From: Doris montereyensis
Taxonomy: Eukaryota; Mollusca; Gastropoda; Nudibranchia; Dorididae
Length of the DNA stretch: 64,000 bases
Assembly (NCBI GenBank): GCA_037039925.1
Contig: JAXRKP010000114.1
Location: 405,425-469,424, forward strand
Direction of reading: 5' to 3'
Part shown: positions 21,716 to 33,245 of the stretch, piece by piece
How the letters are laid out: each line of letters opens with the position of its first letter
Position numbering within the stretch: the stretch's first letter is position 1
Translations under genes and position numbers: made by a program
Notes under the pieces: generated by a model
Databases searched by the model: none
The model's input: the letters and a program-made list of their open reading frames with translations, nothing else
What the model was told of the DNA's origin: nothing

Positions 21716-22505
21716 GAATGATTTAGTTCTGTTTGTAAATCAAAAAGTGACCTTCAGTCGAATATTAACATGATGAACAGTGAACTAAATAAAAGGGGAA
21801 TGAGAGTAAAATGCAAAGAAAACCAAAACAATGCTAGTAACTAGGGAGCTAAAACACAAAATCTTAAATTATTAGGAGAATTTAGAACAAGTTCACAGCT
21901 ACAATTACCTAGAGTAATGATTAACTCAGATGGAAAACTAAGAGAAGAAATCAGCCAGAGAATAAAAAAGGCAATGATAATATATAACTATCTAGGAAAG
22001 CATTTATTGGAAAACAAAAACCAAAATGGCAGTATACAACACAGTTTATTGTCCTACTCTCCTCTATGGCAGCGAAACCTGGATCTTAGACAGTAGAGAA
22101 TACAGTAGAGTACAAGCAGCTGAAATGAAATAGCTAAGAATAGTAGTCGGGAAAACTAAAAGAGACAAAATCGAAACACAACAAGCGATCAAACCAAAGC
22201 AGATGGCATAAAAACTAAGATAGAAATAAATCAATTGAGATTGTTTGGGCAAATGTAAACAGAATGGATGACAGTAAAAATACTAAATCAGTATACAATG
22301 CTAAATCCCAAGGTAAAAGATCAAAAGGTAGACCTCCGGAGAAAAGTGGGAAGAAGATATAAAAGAGGCATGAAAGCATAGAAATTTAACATTTTTGAAG
22401 GAAATAGAAAATGCCAGGACAGGGCATCCTGGAGAAAGATTATCTCTGGCATCTGAACCCTTACACCGAAAGGCAGAAAGGGATTTGATAAAGAAAGAAG
22501 AAAAG
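21716..22505 (+). mobile_element. RTE-like LINE, fragment C
   Basis: A 5'-truncated copy of the A/B/D family that holds only the region from the polymerase box to the 3' tail. It starts at 'GAATGATTTAGTTCTGTTTG' (the 'ND' of the FAND box), includes 'TACCTAG...TAACTCAGATGG' and 'CTCCTCTATGGCAGCGAAAC', and ends 'GATAAAGAAAGAAGAAAAG'. Many single-base indels. 5' truncation is normal for LINE insertion. Confidence 0.9.
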
Positions 22506-23138
22506 AAAAATGATTGAAATGCTATAATCCATCAACAACAACTGATCTTATAATTCTTGGAAAAAATTATCAAATATAAAATAATTCCTAATTGCTACCA
22601 AATGCTCTGAAAATATAGAGCAACGTAATGTCAATTTAGTATTATGTGTCAGTTGTGATGATACAACAACACAGTTGTGATGATACAACAAGGACAAAAT
22701 GTCTGTGATGATGCTATTCAAAGCAGACAAAGCATGAATCAAGGAAGACTATAACAATATATTTACTTTGGATTGAGGCTTTTGAACTTCAATCATACAT
22801 TGTATAATATAATATATTTTACTCACTTTTGTCTTTTTAGAACAATGAATTTCAACTGAAAAGAAAATGTGGACAGAATTAGAAAGTCCTAAATCTAAAT
22901 CAGCACAAAAGCATAAGCAGACAAAATATTCAAAGAACAATGAAACGGTGAATTTTCAATGAATGGTATGTGTTTACGTCAATCATCTTCGCCTCTCACA
23001 ACTAAATAAAATGATGGACCAGTTAATACTACAGAAAATGTTCAATAGCGTATTATTTTCACTCATCCTGTGACCGCCACGATGAAAGAAACAGACCCTC
23101 CTGTTTTATTGCTTTCACAAGTGCATATTGTCCCACCT

Positions 23139-23302
23139 ACAGCAACACTTTCTATTCCAGACCTTTTCAAAATGCCCCCTTACCCTTTGTCTGTCACTTT
23201 CACTCCCTCCTTTCTCTATTTGTTACATTACATGTTATGGGTGACCAACATTCTTTATTCTTGTTCTGGTCTGGAATTGGAATAGAAAGTGTTGCTGCGG
23301 TT
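23139..23302. repeat. 24-bp inverted repeat with 110-bp spacer
   Basis: 'CAGCAACACTTTCTATTCC' with AGACC on the left pairs with 'GGTCTGGAATTGGAATAGAA' and AGTGTTGCTG on the right, apart from a 4-base TTGG insertion. It could be a small MITE or a hairpin; no clear target duplication was seen. Confidence 0.65.
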
Positions 23303-23580
23303 CAATAGTAATCCTCATCTTCCCCCGAGCAGCCCCCACCCCGTACGCAATGCAGTGGTTTTTCACATCTTCCTACCCTTCCATAGTCCCTTTCTACAAA
23401 GTAGTTAGATAGATTGGAGACTGAGAGGTCTCTTATGTCTATACATTTCAATCAACTACCCTCCCTCTTGTCCAGACACCAAGTGCCATCATGAACATGT
23501 GAAATGATCTGCTTTAGATATCAAAGTCCCTTTGATGCTCGTCATTAAATCCAGATGAAAGCTTCAACCTTACCGTGTAC

Positions 23581-23672
23581 TACAGTAGTCACTGGCTAAA
23601 TCCACGCCCTTTGGGTGCTGAGAAAAGCGTGCTTTTAAGCGTACCGTATGTTTATGCAAAACCACTGGGAGA
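23581..23672 (+). mobile_element. MITE end, TACAGTAGT family
   Basis: 'TACAGTAGTCACTGGCTAAA', 'CCCTTTGGG' and 'GCGTGCTTTTAAGCG' match the left half of the MITE at 47988-48172. The right terminal repeat is absent. Confidence 0.6.
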
Positions 23673-24270
23673 TAACTCTTTAAAGATAAAAGTTGTCATA
23701 TATTATCATTGATTATGCCCCTTGATTATCATGCACATTAGCGTGACAGTGACAGATAGTGACAGATATACACACATCCACATACACACAGAGAAACAAA
23801 TGTGCACAAGAACACACATAGTATGGTAAGTTCATTATGTTGTCCTTGGGTTGGGATATCCGGCCCACAAAAGTGTTTTCTAACTTTATTATATTAATAA
23901 TATTATGTCTGCCCACTACCACTGCCCGAGTATTGATTTTTTTTTCAAGGTCGCGTGTTTAACATTATTTTAGAACTATTCACATGCTCTTGGTAGTAAA
24001 AGAAGGTTTGGGGCTTGGTCTTAAGAAGAGAAGCTACTTTGATTTGAGTTTTATCTGAGTCTTCAACTTCAAGTCAATTGTGGACGGTAGGTTTTACTTC
24101 TTTCCTTTCTCTCTTTCATTTTGCTGTTTCTTCTTATTTCAACATGAGATCCCAAATCACATTATAGTTATACACAGATTTTTCCACATAAGTGGATATT
24201 TTAGCAAAGGTTCCGTGGAACATCGGCTTCCACTTTCTTTATATCTTCAGTCAGTCATGACTACGGACAA

Positions 24271-24584
24271 TGGGGACTCTGTAGTCCAGAGGCAAGGTGT
24301 CAGCCTCTCAACCAAAAGGTAGTGGGTTCAAGCCCCGCCGATGGTTGACAATTTTTCTGATTTTTTCGAGCAAGTTCTACCCCCTGGTCCAGGTAGGTGG
24401 ATCGACAGCCAGTCCCATCGGAGACGGACGATAAAAAGGAGGTCCCTTGTGCAGATCACAACACTGTGCACATTAAAGATCCCCAGGCTGTTTACAGGGC
24501 AGTCCCGCAACAACAACAAAAAACCCTATCAAAACCCAGAGATCACCTTAGTTGTGGATATGTGTAAATCAAATCAAACAAATA
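24271..24584 (+). mobile_element. SINE family A, full copy with 12-bp target duplication
   Basis: A 314-bp SINE flanked by perfect GACTACGGACAA repeats (24259-24270 and 24585-24596). Head: tRNA-like, with 'GTAGTCCAGAGGCAAGGTG' and the B-box-like 'GTGGGTTCAAGCCC'. Body: 'CCTGGTCCAGGTAGGTGG', 'CCCATCGGAGACGGACGATA', 'CAGATCACAACACTG' and 'ACATTAAAGATCCC'. Tail: AT-rich, TAAATCAAATCAAAC. The body is conserved in the diverged copy at 7095. It would be moved by a LINE in trans. Confidence 0.92.
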
Positions 24585-24596
24585 GACTACGGACAA

Positions 24597-24935
24597 AGTC
24601 CGTCTCAGTCGTGAGGATGGATTCACTTTGATGAATAACAGGTTTCAAGTCCACAGCTGAGCATCACCTATTGTTTGTCTTCGTCCATCCACATAATTTC
24701 AAATGAAATTCATGTACACTACTTTAGAAATTGACATTGTATACATTTTACAAGTTAAGTCATGTCAGTCATGACAATGGACAAATATCTTGATGAGTAA
24801 CGGGTACAAGCCCACGGCTAAACACCGCATGGTGTTTTTCTCTTCACCCATCCACATAATTCCAAACTAAATTCATGTATCTTATTTAAAATTTTGTCAT
24901 TGCATACACTTTACAAGATAAGTCGGGTAGTCATG
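24597..24935. repeat. two-copy repeat of about 160 bp
   Basis: Blocks at about 24600-24765 and 24770-24930 share 'CATCCACATAATT', 'AAATTCATGTA' and 'ACAAGTTAAGTC'-type ends. An old tandem duplication adjacent to the SINE. Confidence 0.75.
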
Positions 24936-27069
24936 ACGAAAAGTGTCAGTTGTGACGCTTTTTGACAAGTGACAAAGTTGTTTCAACTTTCCATGTTCCG
25001 TTCTTCCCAGAGGTATATCATCGCTCTGTCGTGCTTTCTTAGCAGTTAGTTGCATTGAACTTTGGTTTTGAATTAATACCGCTTTTATTTCCAAGTCCAT
25101 TCCGACAATATCCCACATGTCAGACAAACATTAGATCAAGCATGTATTTGTCGGCAATACTCAGCTCAAAAAAGATCTACAACTGCTGATTCTATTTTAT
25201 GGAATAGAATGATTCTATGTAAACTGCCCTATGTGATCAAGTTGTGGAACATTGCTGTCGGGAGTCGCAAATGGACGAGTCTTTTATGGACAAAACGATC
25301 ACGACTGACATTTATATATATGTATTGACTTTCTAAACTGTGCTATCAAATGTCGTTTTCTGTTAAAAGGCAAATACCAACATTTTTCATCAACAATCAA
25401 TCTACTTTAATGATAATATCAACACAGACTGATGACAATAAACTAATCGATTAGCCTTCCCATTTTTAACATGTGCGAAGATGACCCATATTATTAACTG
25501 GTCAAAATAGCTGATTTTAAGCAAACGTTAACACAATAAATATATTGATTATTTTATCAATCCAAATTGAACACATATATATATATCCTGATATATATAT
25601 CATCTTTGTTAAATGTAGTTTGTCTAAACCGCCCTTGTTTTGCCATTTTCTGCCGCCCAAATCGCAAATTCGTTCTATTCACCTTCATCTCTCCTCCTCT
25701 ATACAACGTAGTAGCGTGAATATGGCTTACACCATTGACAGATCTATTCAAGCCACTTTCAAACCATGTGTGTTGTGACAGGGAATATGTAATACAATGT
25801 TCTCTCTCACTCTGATAAACATTGGTGGCCAGACGCTAAAGCCAGCGAAAAACAAGCTCGTCAGATACCCTTCTCTCTTTCTTCACGTTCATTGATACCT
25901 CTCAGTGAATGATACGGTTTCGATTGGTCGACCAGATTGTGCCTAAAATAGGCTTCAATGATATCCCATAGATTCTGCCAATGTCAATGTTAAGAGCTCA
26001 TTCAAGGCAAATTCAAGTTTTCAAACGTTCATGAACCACCTCGTTTAAACTCAGAAAAGCGTGCCCATCCAAAAAGAAAGCTCATTCAATTTTGTATTAG
26101 GAACTACTAGTATGTCATTAAATTTCGACTTTGTGAGTTGCTGCAACAGAGCTTTGTTTAATGCGTCCTCAACACGTGCACGACCTTCTAACTAGATCTG
26201 GTAAGCGGCACTGACCAACGCCAGCTCGGGCCGTAAAGCATTAGATCAATTCAGTGCGTAGAGACAAATTATGTCGTTTTCATGCTTTTTCCTTTTTTTC
26301 ATCGATAAAAAGTCATCTTGTAGTTCCGAGTCCATGAAAAATATTGGGCTTGTTCTATCTTGTTTCATGACTTCAAATTTAAAAATTCATAACTTCGTTT
26401 AATATTAATCCTACAGAAATGATTGGTATCACGTTACTCCATTAATAAGTTCTTTCCAGTGCTAGCAATTGTTTTTCCATTGCTTTGATTTGATATTTCT
26501 GTTTGGACTACAATAAAGTTAAAAATACAAGAATGGAAATATAACGTTTAAACATTTGGTAAGTCCTGTCTCGGCGGCACCACATTTTTTGTCACAGCCT
26601 CATATATATATATATATACGTAGACCCAAATTGTAAGTGCAAGTTCACGATAACCATCAGCCAGAAACACCAGACATCCATTACATAGAGGTGTGAATCA
26701 GAAATCACGCTAGACCTGCTCGTGCACCTAACAACAGCATTGCAATGTTGCTATGGGGTGGTGCATAGAGTATTTGACTCGCACAGCCATAGCCTTTATT
26801 GCCTGCTTAACCTGTCAATTGCTGGCAGCAGCATGCTGTGATTTAACGATCAACTATGCACTTGATTACGTATTTTATCTATCTATCTACCATCCAATGA
26901 AGCTTGACTGTGTGACGTCACTGATGAATGCCTCTTTGTTTTGACGGACTGGTCCTGTTGCTACAATAAATTGTTTGTTTAATACTGTATTTTTCTATTC
27001 ACTCTGTGATCGTCGCTTTTGAATAAAGCAAAGTATCTCAAACTGTTGAGGGAAAATCAAAATCCAAAG
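24936..27069. other. no gene recognised
   Basis: AT-rich unique-looking DNA with small (TA)n stretches near 25575 and 26610. No splice-bounded coding-like exon or known repeat family seen. Confidence 0.55.
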
Positions 27070-27150
27070 GTCACCGGGTGATTGGGAAACCCGGCTAATC
27101 GAGACAAATTTACGATCCACTGTGATTTCCCGTTTAGAGATGTTCCACTG
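27070..27150 (-). mobile_element. Tigger-like terminal inverted repeat, right
   Basis: Reads 'CAGTGGAACATCTCTAAACG' on the minus strand and is followed by TA (27151-27152). It matches the left end at 21378 for about 20 bp (two or three differences) and keeps the theme further in ('GGCTAATCGAGACAA' here, 'GACTAATCAAGACAA' there). Confidence 0.5.
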
Positions 27151-27349
27151 TAATTCATATCAAAGTGACCTTGAAACATGTGTTCACTGATAAAAATGAA
27201 TAATGATGGACTGGATTAACACCGAATTAGGTCTATAGAGTGGTGTAAGTTCAACACGGCTATAATATCAGTATCAGTAGCCTACACCTAAATTTCTATG
27301 TTGTTACATTATTAATGTAGACCTATTTATTCTATCTTGTGACTTTTAT

Positions 27350-27960
27350 TCAGGGGGGGGGACCCTTACACCCCCACCCCCCCCCCCCCTTATTTTCACA
27401 TCCCTATTTTTTTCTAAATTAATATATATATTATAATTATAAATCTCGATTCTTCTATAGACTAGATTCTAGATCTAGACTAGATCTAGATCTAGTTTTA
27501 GAGATAGATATATATCAAAATCTCTATAGACTAGAATAAGAAACGAAAGTTGGGCTTATGAAGTATGAACAGTTTAAGTTGAGGTGTAGGCCTTACAAGT
27601 TAATCTCAATCGAATGTAGATATCTAGATTCTAGATCTAGAATCTAGATCTGGAGATTATTGTTTATTGGTCTAGACATTATCATTATCTAGAGCTAGCT
27701 AAATCTAGAATCTAGATGCAGCTCTATATCAGATGTAGACCTGTCTACCCGATGGTTTTAACTTTTGAAATTAATCAACTTTTAACTTGAAGCCAAGTCG
27801 AGGTTTGCTGTTCGCAGTCACTCTAGATAGATCTACAACTTCTTTTTTATCTTCTCCTCCTTCTTCTTCTTCTTCGTCTTCTCATTGTTATCGTTATTAT
27901 TATTATTAATTATTATTATTATTATTAAGAGGGGATTGGACGCGTGCGATTTGCAGCTTT
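27350..27960. repeat. low-complexity G/C, AGATCT and trinucleotide DNA
   Basis: A poly-G run is followed by a poly-C run (27351-27389). Dense TCTAGA/AGATCT motifs follow (27465-27720), then (TTC)n and (ATT)n (27840-27926). No gene seen. Confidence 0.85.
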
Positions 27961-27971
27961 ATGACCAATTA

Positions 27972-28395
27972 TGCTCTTATACCTTTTTTCATCAATTATC
28001 CTACCCACTGATCAATAGACATAAATAAGTCTTGATCTCTAGATGTAGATCTACTTCGCTTTTAATCATTAAAAAAATTACACCGTCTTGCACGATTCCG
28101 AAACCTAAACCGTAGGGGCAATCTAAAAATAATTACATTATGACGTGTTTTCTATTTTAACCCCGACGTAAACTATTATTATTAGGGTGTGCTCTTATAC
28201 CTTTTTTCATCAATTATCTTACTCACTGATCAATAGACATAAATAAGTCTTGATCTCTAGATAGATCTACTTCGCTTTTAATCATTAAAAAAATACACCG
28301 TCTTGCACGATTCCGAAACCTAAACCGTAGGCGAGCAATCTAAAAATAAATTACATTATGACGTGTTTTCTATTTATAACCCCCGACGTAACTAA
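27972..28395. repeat. 217-bp tandem duplication
   Basis: Both copies run from 'TGCTCTTATACCTTTTTTCA' through 'AGTCTTGATCTCTAGAT', 'CACCGTCTTGCACGATTCC' and 'TTATGACGTGTTTTC'. Identity is high, with a few small indels, so the duplication is recent. Confidence 0.9.
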
Positions 28396-28549
28396 ACTAT
28401 TCAATTCCTCCAGTGACCTTGGATCATTTCTTAGAACGCCGTGTAAATCTGGAAAGTGAAACTAATATGTGAATTGTCAGTTGTCAGCGCAAATATATAG
28501 GCCTAATCGTTCGCTTTAGGGCATTCAAGCGCAATACAGACATTGCAAT

Positions 28550-28570
28550 GGTGGCTCCAACTCGATGGTG
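28550..28570 (+). other. possible first exon of an unseen gene
   Basis: 'ATGGTGGCTCCAACTCGATG' is followed by the donor GTGAGT. An ATATATAGG TATA-like motif lies about 60 bp upstream (28488). No downstream partner exon was identified, so this may be chance. Confidence 0.15.
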
Positions 28571-28784
28571 AGTTTACTAATATCTATTCACTACTGTTTT
28601 ATATTGGTTGTGCTTGCCAATGAATTAATTTGATTATATCATCATCATCCGCCATGTTTATTGATACAGAGTGGCCTAAAGAGGAAGAGTGAATAGCCTA
28701 AACATTTCGGGTTCAGATTTGTCAGGTCCAAAAAATGTGAGGAGTACAAATCAAATATAATGTATCAAATTCAAAGTCAAAAAA

Positions 28785-28890
28785 CATGTGGTTGGTTGGT
28801 TGGGAGGGTGTTGCTGGTAGGATCATAATGTGGTGGGTGGTTGGTTGTTGGTTGGTTGGAGGGTGTTGCTGGTGGGATCATAATGTGCTG
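28785..28890. repeat. GGTTGGTTG-rich two-copy repeat
   Basis: 'GGAGGGTGTTGCTGGT' with 'GGATCATAATGTG' occurs twice about 70 bp apart. Confidence 0.7.
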
Positions 28891-29075
28891 GCCGTAATGT
28901 GTGCATGAACTCCACTCTGCTGTAGACAAAGTCAGGTTACAGTGCGGTCATAAGCACCACACAGGTAAAGTCTGTGTCCTAATTTGAGGAGATGAGATTG
29001 CAAACCATTTGTGAGGTTATTGTCTTGAAGACCCAAGGTTTGAAGTGAGGACATGACAAGGACGAAGGGTACATA

Positions 29076-29731
29076 GTACTATTTAGTGTTAGTGTAAAGG
29101 AATCAAGGTTTTCAGGTCATTGCATGTGAACACCCGAATCCACTCTGTTTGTTTACATTCTGAACTAGGTTGTGGTATAGCCGGTTTGATGATTTTCATT
29201 GATAGTCAGGTAAGGAAATGATATAATTTGCTTACTTTACTGCAGCAAGAGTCAAGGGAAAGACTTCACGGTCAAAAATATGGTTTTGAATTGAGACAAA
29301 TATTGAATTTCACTGTAAACAGAAGAACTTTCAAGGAAACAATCTGCATCCTCGCCAATGTGTAATTCCAATGACTTCAAGGCCAGCACTATTCATCATT
29401 AATGATGAACATCATCACTATTCAATATTAATGGTGAAAGTGAAAGGAGCTCGTTGCTCATTCAGTTCGCCATTAATGACTGTTAAAACGTTTGAAATGA
29501 TAATACTATTAGTATTACTGGTGATGAACCTTTGTTCAAGGTTTGTTCGTTTAATTTTTGGAGTTATGTCCCAAGGATTTACCTTTATGGAATGTGTTTC
29601 TTGAATTGGTCCGGTGGCAGGAAGCCGGAGAGAGAAGAAAATAAAGAACGGAGGAGGTAGATCTTAAACTTATTACTCTGATGTTATTGTGTTTTATTTG
29701 GCCCTAGATCGGAATGAATGTGATTTTTACA
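29076..29731 (+). repeat. BEL 5' LTR (truncated or incomplete)
   Basis: Starts at the point shared with the 3' LTR ('GTACTATTTAGTGTTAGTG') and ends '...GTGATTTTTACA' (CA end) right before the primer site. The 3' LTR region carries about 170 bp of extra plausible LTR sequence upstream (from TGTATGTGGGGAGG at 36381) that is not found here, so this LTR may have lost its start. Confidence 0.8.
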
Positions 29732-29750
29732 TGGTCAAACCCGGGAACCA
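29732..29750 (+). other. primer binding site
   Basis: 'TGGTCAAACCCGGGAACC' begins with TGG, the complement of a tRNA CCA end, directly after the LTR end. The tRNA was not identified. Confidence 0.7.
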
Positions 29751-29874
29751 GGAACCTCAAGAATTAGAAAATCGATCTAGGGTGACTTTGTGTTAAGGCA
29801 AAGGTTTGATTAGACTGATCTAGATCTAGATTTAGATCTAGAGTGAGTCAAGAAAGACTCGAACAACTACAACA

Positions 29875-30282
29875 ATGGCGGAAAGTGTAGAGATTTCACA
29901 ACAGAAAAGGATAAGGACTGCTGCCAAATCTAGATTAACTTTAGCAGCAAATAAGATTAGAGACATTAGTCTAGAAACAATAACCAAACATGAACTCTTA
30001 CAGATCATTGACAATTGGAAACAAAAATTAGCAACCTATGATGCTGCTCAGGCTGCCGTAGAGCAGTTAGTAGAAGACACTGAAACCGAAGTTGAACAAA
30101 GTGAAACATTTCGTGAAGAGAAAATCATTTTCTTAGTGAAAGCAAGAGAACATTTGGAAACAATATTTACTTCTAACCCAAGTGTAAAAGACACAGAAAC
30201 GGAGACAGGGATTTCTTCATCGATCTGTAAACCCACACCAGGCAAAACACCTCTGATTGAACTGCCAAAATTTAACGTGTGA
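29875..30282 (+). pseudogene. BEL gag, N-terminal part
   Basis: An ATG-started frame of 135 codons, helical and charged (start MAESVEISQQKRIRTAAK), ending near the BEL-type 'LPKFNV' boundary before the conserved gag domain. Frame is lost around 30282. The piggyBac insertion follows about 100 bp later, and gag resumes after 32438. Confidence 0.75.
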
Positions 30283-30378
30283 CCACACACAATGGCAGTC
30301 CTTTGGGACAGATTCAACGCCATCGTTCATCAGATTTACCTCCAACAGTAAATTTACTTATCATCAATCCCTACTTAA

Positions 30379-32433
30379 CCATTAGCTTCCCATGAGCTTG
30401 ACATAAAAGTGAAAGGGAAATAACTCTCATTGATTGACGACCCAATCTCATTAAATCATTTATATCTCACACATCCAGACTGCAATCTCAATAGAAAAAT
30501 ATTGTTATAAAGAATAGAAAATTACCTTTCAGATGATATAAAATTTATTATGTTGTATGTACATCCTCATTGTTTAAAAATTCCGAACATTAAAAAAACA
30601 TTAAATTTCCAAAAATTTCACACATTCTGTCACTTATTTCAATTAAAACACTAATTAATTCAGTTTATTATGAAATTGTGCAAAGCACAGTTGTCACAGA
30701 GATGGGTATTGCACAAGGAACACACCCAAACACTGTTTCAGGTCTCTTGTTATGGAGTATAATGTCTTTCTCCTACACATAAAAAAACACTGCCTCTTGC
30801 GGCCAGGAAGAATCCTTCGATGTGCCACTGAGGTTGACATAAGACAATCCAGCAGCAGAAGGGGCTTCCGTTGGCATCTCTTCCTTGAAGAACTTTCATG
30901 ATTGTCTCCAAAGTGGAATTGAAGGTGTGTTAGCTGGCTTTGATGAAGGGGGACGTGGCATTTGCTGATGCAAAAAATGTACGCGTGGAGCGCAGCGACC
31001 TAGAAACCACAGGCAGCACTTCCACCATTTTTACTCTTCCTGCCTATTGGGTAGGGCTCTTAGCTGGTCACACGGTCCACACCTCCCATATTGGTATTGT
31101 AGGTGAGAACAGCCTGTGGTATTTCCTTCTCGACAGGGCCGTCTTTGGTACGAGAGTTAATTTCGAGCAAAAGATATCATGGAGATAATCCGTTTGTCTT
31201 CCACCAGCAGGTGATGATATTGCCAATCTGCTTCATCTTGCATTTCCCTTTGTCAGTTTTTTTGAATTCAGAAGGCCAGTTCTTTCTATTAGCCCGTATC
31301 GTACACAGGAATAGGTCAGAAAAGCAACAGGTCTTTTACAAGTTTTATAGAGCTAAAAAAATTGTCTAAGTAGAAGTGGTGATTTTTTCGTAGAAATGGT
31401 TTCTAATTTCCAAACGACATGATAACCAAGTCCATTTAAGCATATCACTGATTTTCCAGTATGAAATCAAATCTAACAGAAAAGATTCACAGCCACACCA
31501 CACTTTGACGCCCATGGATGAGGTTTTCCTCGAATGTATTGTTTGAATGAGAGGCGTCCTAGAACATTGCCTCATCAAACGCGATTGCAGCCCCCAGGGA
31601 CAGGGTATTACAGGCTTGCTTCACAAAATTGATTGCAGGCCTGATTTTATACAGATCAGCCCCTGGAAATAGCATTTGCATTGTCGTTTGAAAAAAGCAT
31701 GATATCTCCTGATGACGGGACATGACGTCTGAGGCTTGCCGAGCAATGGGTCTAAGGACCAATAATGGGTGTAAGCAGGAGCTGTGAATTCCAAACTGAA
31801 ATTTATGAAATGTCTTTATGACTTCCTGTCTGGGTTTTGAAATTTGTACATCTTCTGATGAGAAAGATTTGTCTGTTCCACAATGGTGGCTATGAGTTTT
31901 CAGGAAAAAATAAAGAATAAGTCCAGAAAGACTCATCAATACATATTCTCTGGGTGGTCCAACTCTAGATAAAAATAAATCTATCTCAACAGGATTGAAT
32001 TATACTCAGGAATGGTTCACTATCATTGTGAGAAGAACGATTGTCAAACCGCAGGCCTAAATCTAGTTTCTTCATCTCTTCTTCATCACTAACCTCTTCT
32101 TCATCACTATCGCACGTTAGATGTGAGATTGAACTGCCGAAGTCAAGTTCAACATCAACGTCGTCTTCACCCAAAGTCATCAACTGAGCTGAGAAATTTG
32201 AGTAGGAGTGTACCCGTTGAAATCAAATTTTGAAGAAAATTGAAACAGATTTTGAAATTGAAAGTCTTGATACCTCGCATCGTTCCATGTATCAGTTTGT
32301 ACTGAATGCGTGCACGGCAATCCGGTTAGCGGCTAAAACAACTAAAAATCCCGTTTTTTACTATAAATATATAAGGCGGGCGATACGGGATTATGGGTAG
32401 CGGGCGATGTAGGGGATACGGGGAAGTTAATGG
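30379..32433 (-). mobile_element. piggyBac element 1, nested in BEL gag
   Basis: A 2,055-bp element bounded by TTAA on both sides (30375-30378 and 32434-32437), the target duplication typical of piggyBac. The terminal inverted repeats are CCATTAGCTTCCC (left) and CCATTAACTTCCC (right, read inward): 13 bp with one mismatch. The right subterminal region has two GCGGGCGAT-containing direct repeats (32377-32410). It holds a decayed transposase on the minus strand. Confidence 0.92.
30680..32183 (-). pseudogene. piggyBac 1 transposase remains
   Basis: Read right to left: an acidic start (SDEEEVSDEEE, about 32100), then 'AGADLYKIRPAINFVKQAC' followed by 'AIAFDEAMF' (31660-31560). That stretch is the first catalytic-D region of the PGBD DDE fold. 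Next come 'SSMGVKVWCGCES' (about 31490) and 'TNMGGVDRVTS' (about 31060, the third-D region). A C-terminal CFAQFH (about 30680) is part of the Cys-rich finger. Frames shift many times, so the protein is dead. Transposase would excise and insert at TTAA. Confidence 0.88.
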
Positions 32434-32437
32434 TTAA

Positions 32438-33130
32438 GGGGAGGCGTTGACGGCGATAAATGGATTGGCTTTGACTGGCCAATTCGACAACACGGGGAGC
32501 TACTTGCTCAACGATTGGACGTAAAGAGCAGATTGTGTTCAGTCACATCCAAGAATTATTAAACCTCTCCGTTCCAAGCAAAACAACTACAGACCTGTGG
32601 AGCCTCTACGACAAGCTACAAACCCATGTTCGCAGTTTGGAGACTCTCGACATCACAGGTTCTGAGTGCGAAACGTCATATTAACACCTCTTGTGTTAAG
32701 TAGACTCGAGGAAAACATTCGACTGGAATGGGCGAGACTCGGTGATGGAAGGGAGAGCGACCCTAGATGCCCTTCTATCATTCCTCCATTCGAGCTACAG
32801 GCGGGGAACGATCTCAAACGTTCAAACGGACCATCATACTTCGATCAAGACAGATCACAGGACTGGTGGCAGATATGCCACCGCTGCGGCCTTATACGCT
32901 GGTGTCAGGGGCAGGGCAGAACAAAGATGGGGTGGTGTTTGCAAGAAATACCATGCTACACAGCCAAATGTTTTTCTTGGAACAATTTGGATTATAACGC
33001 CGGAAAACCCAGTGTTGGGAAAAGGGTTTGTGTTTTCTGTGTTTAGGACCACATAGAATTAAAGACTGTAAATCTTCAATTCGGTGCTCATGTTCGGGCA
33101 GGCATCACCTCTACTGTGCAACACAACTCC
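32438..33130 (+). pseudogene. BEL gag, remainder with zinc knuckles
   Basis: Resumes gag after the piggyBac insertion. Stretches 'IVFSHIQELLNLSVP' and 'LYDKLQTHVRSLETLDIT' (about 32530-32660) match the BEL gag domain. A His/Cys knuckle region (about 33035-33125) includes 'PHRIKDCKS'. Several frame changes. Confidence 0.8.
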
Positions 33131-33245
33131 TCAAGACTCCGCAGTCACTACTGGCGACATCAGCCAAACACTCCAAGTGAATTCCAAAAATTGGAAAGAA
33201 CTGTACAGTAGAAATGTGCCATTTTACAGATCGCACAGGTTTATG

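Larger units (their letters stand above)
22510..24258. other. no gene recognised
   Basis: AT-rich DNA with a 3-kb-scale absence of coding signals. It holds only the hairpin at 23139-23302 and a MITE end at 23581. Confidence 0.6.

Noticed and set aside
23070..23285. Short membrane-like protein on the plus strand
   Set aside because: It runs across a 24-bp inverted repeat and has no recognisable domain or splice sites.
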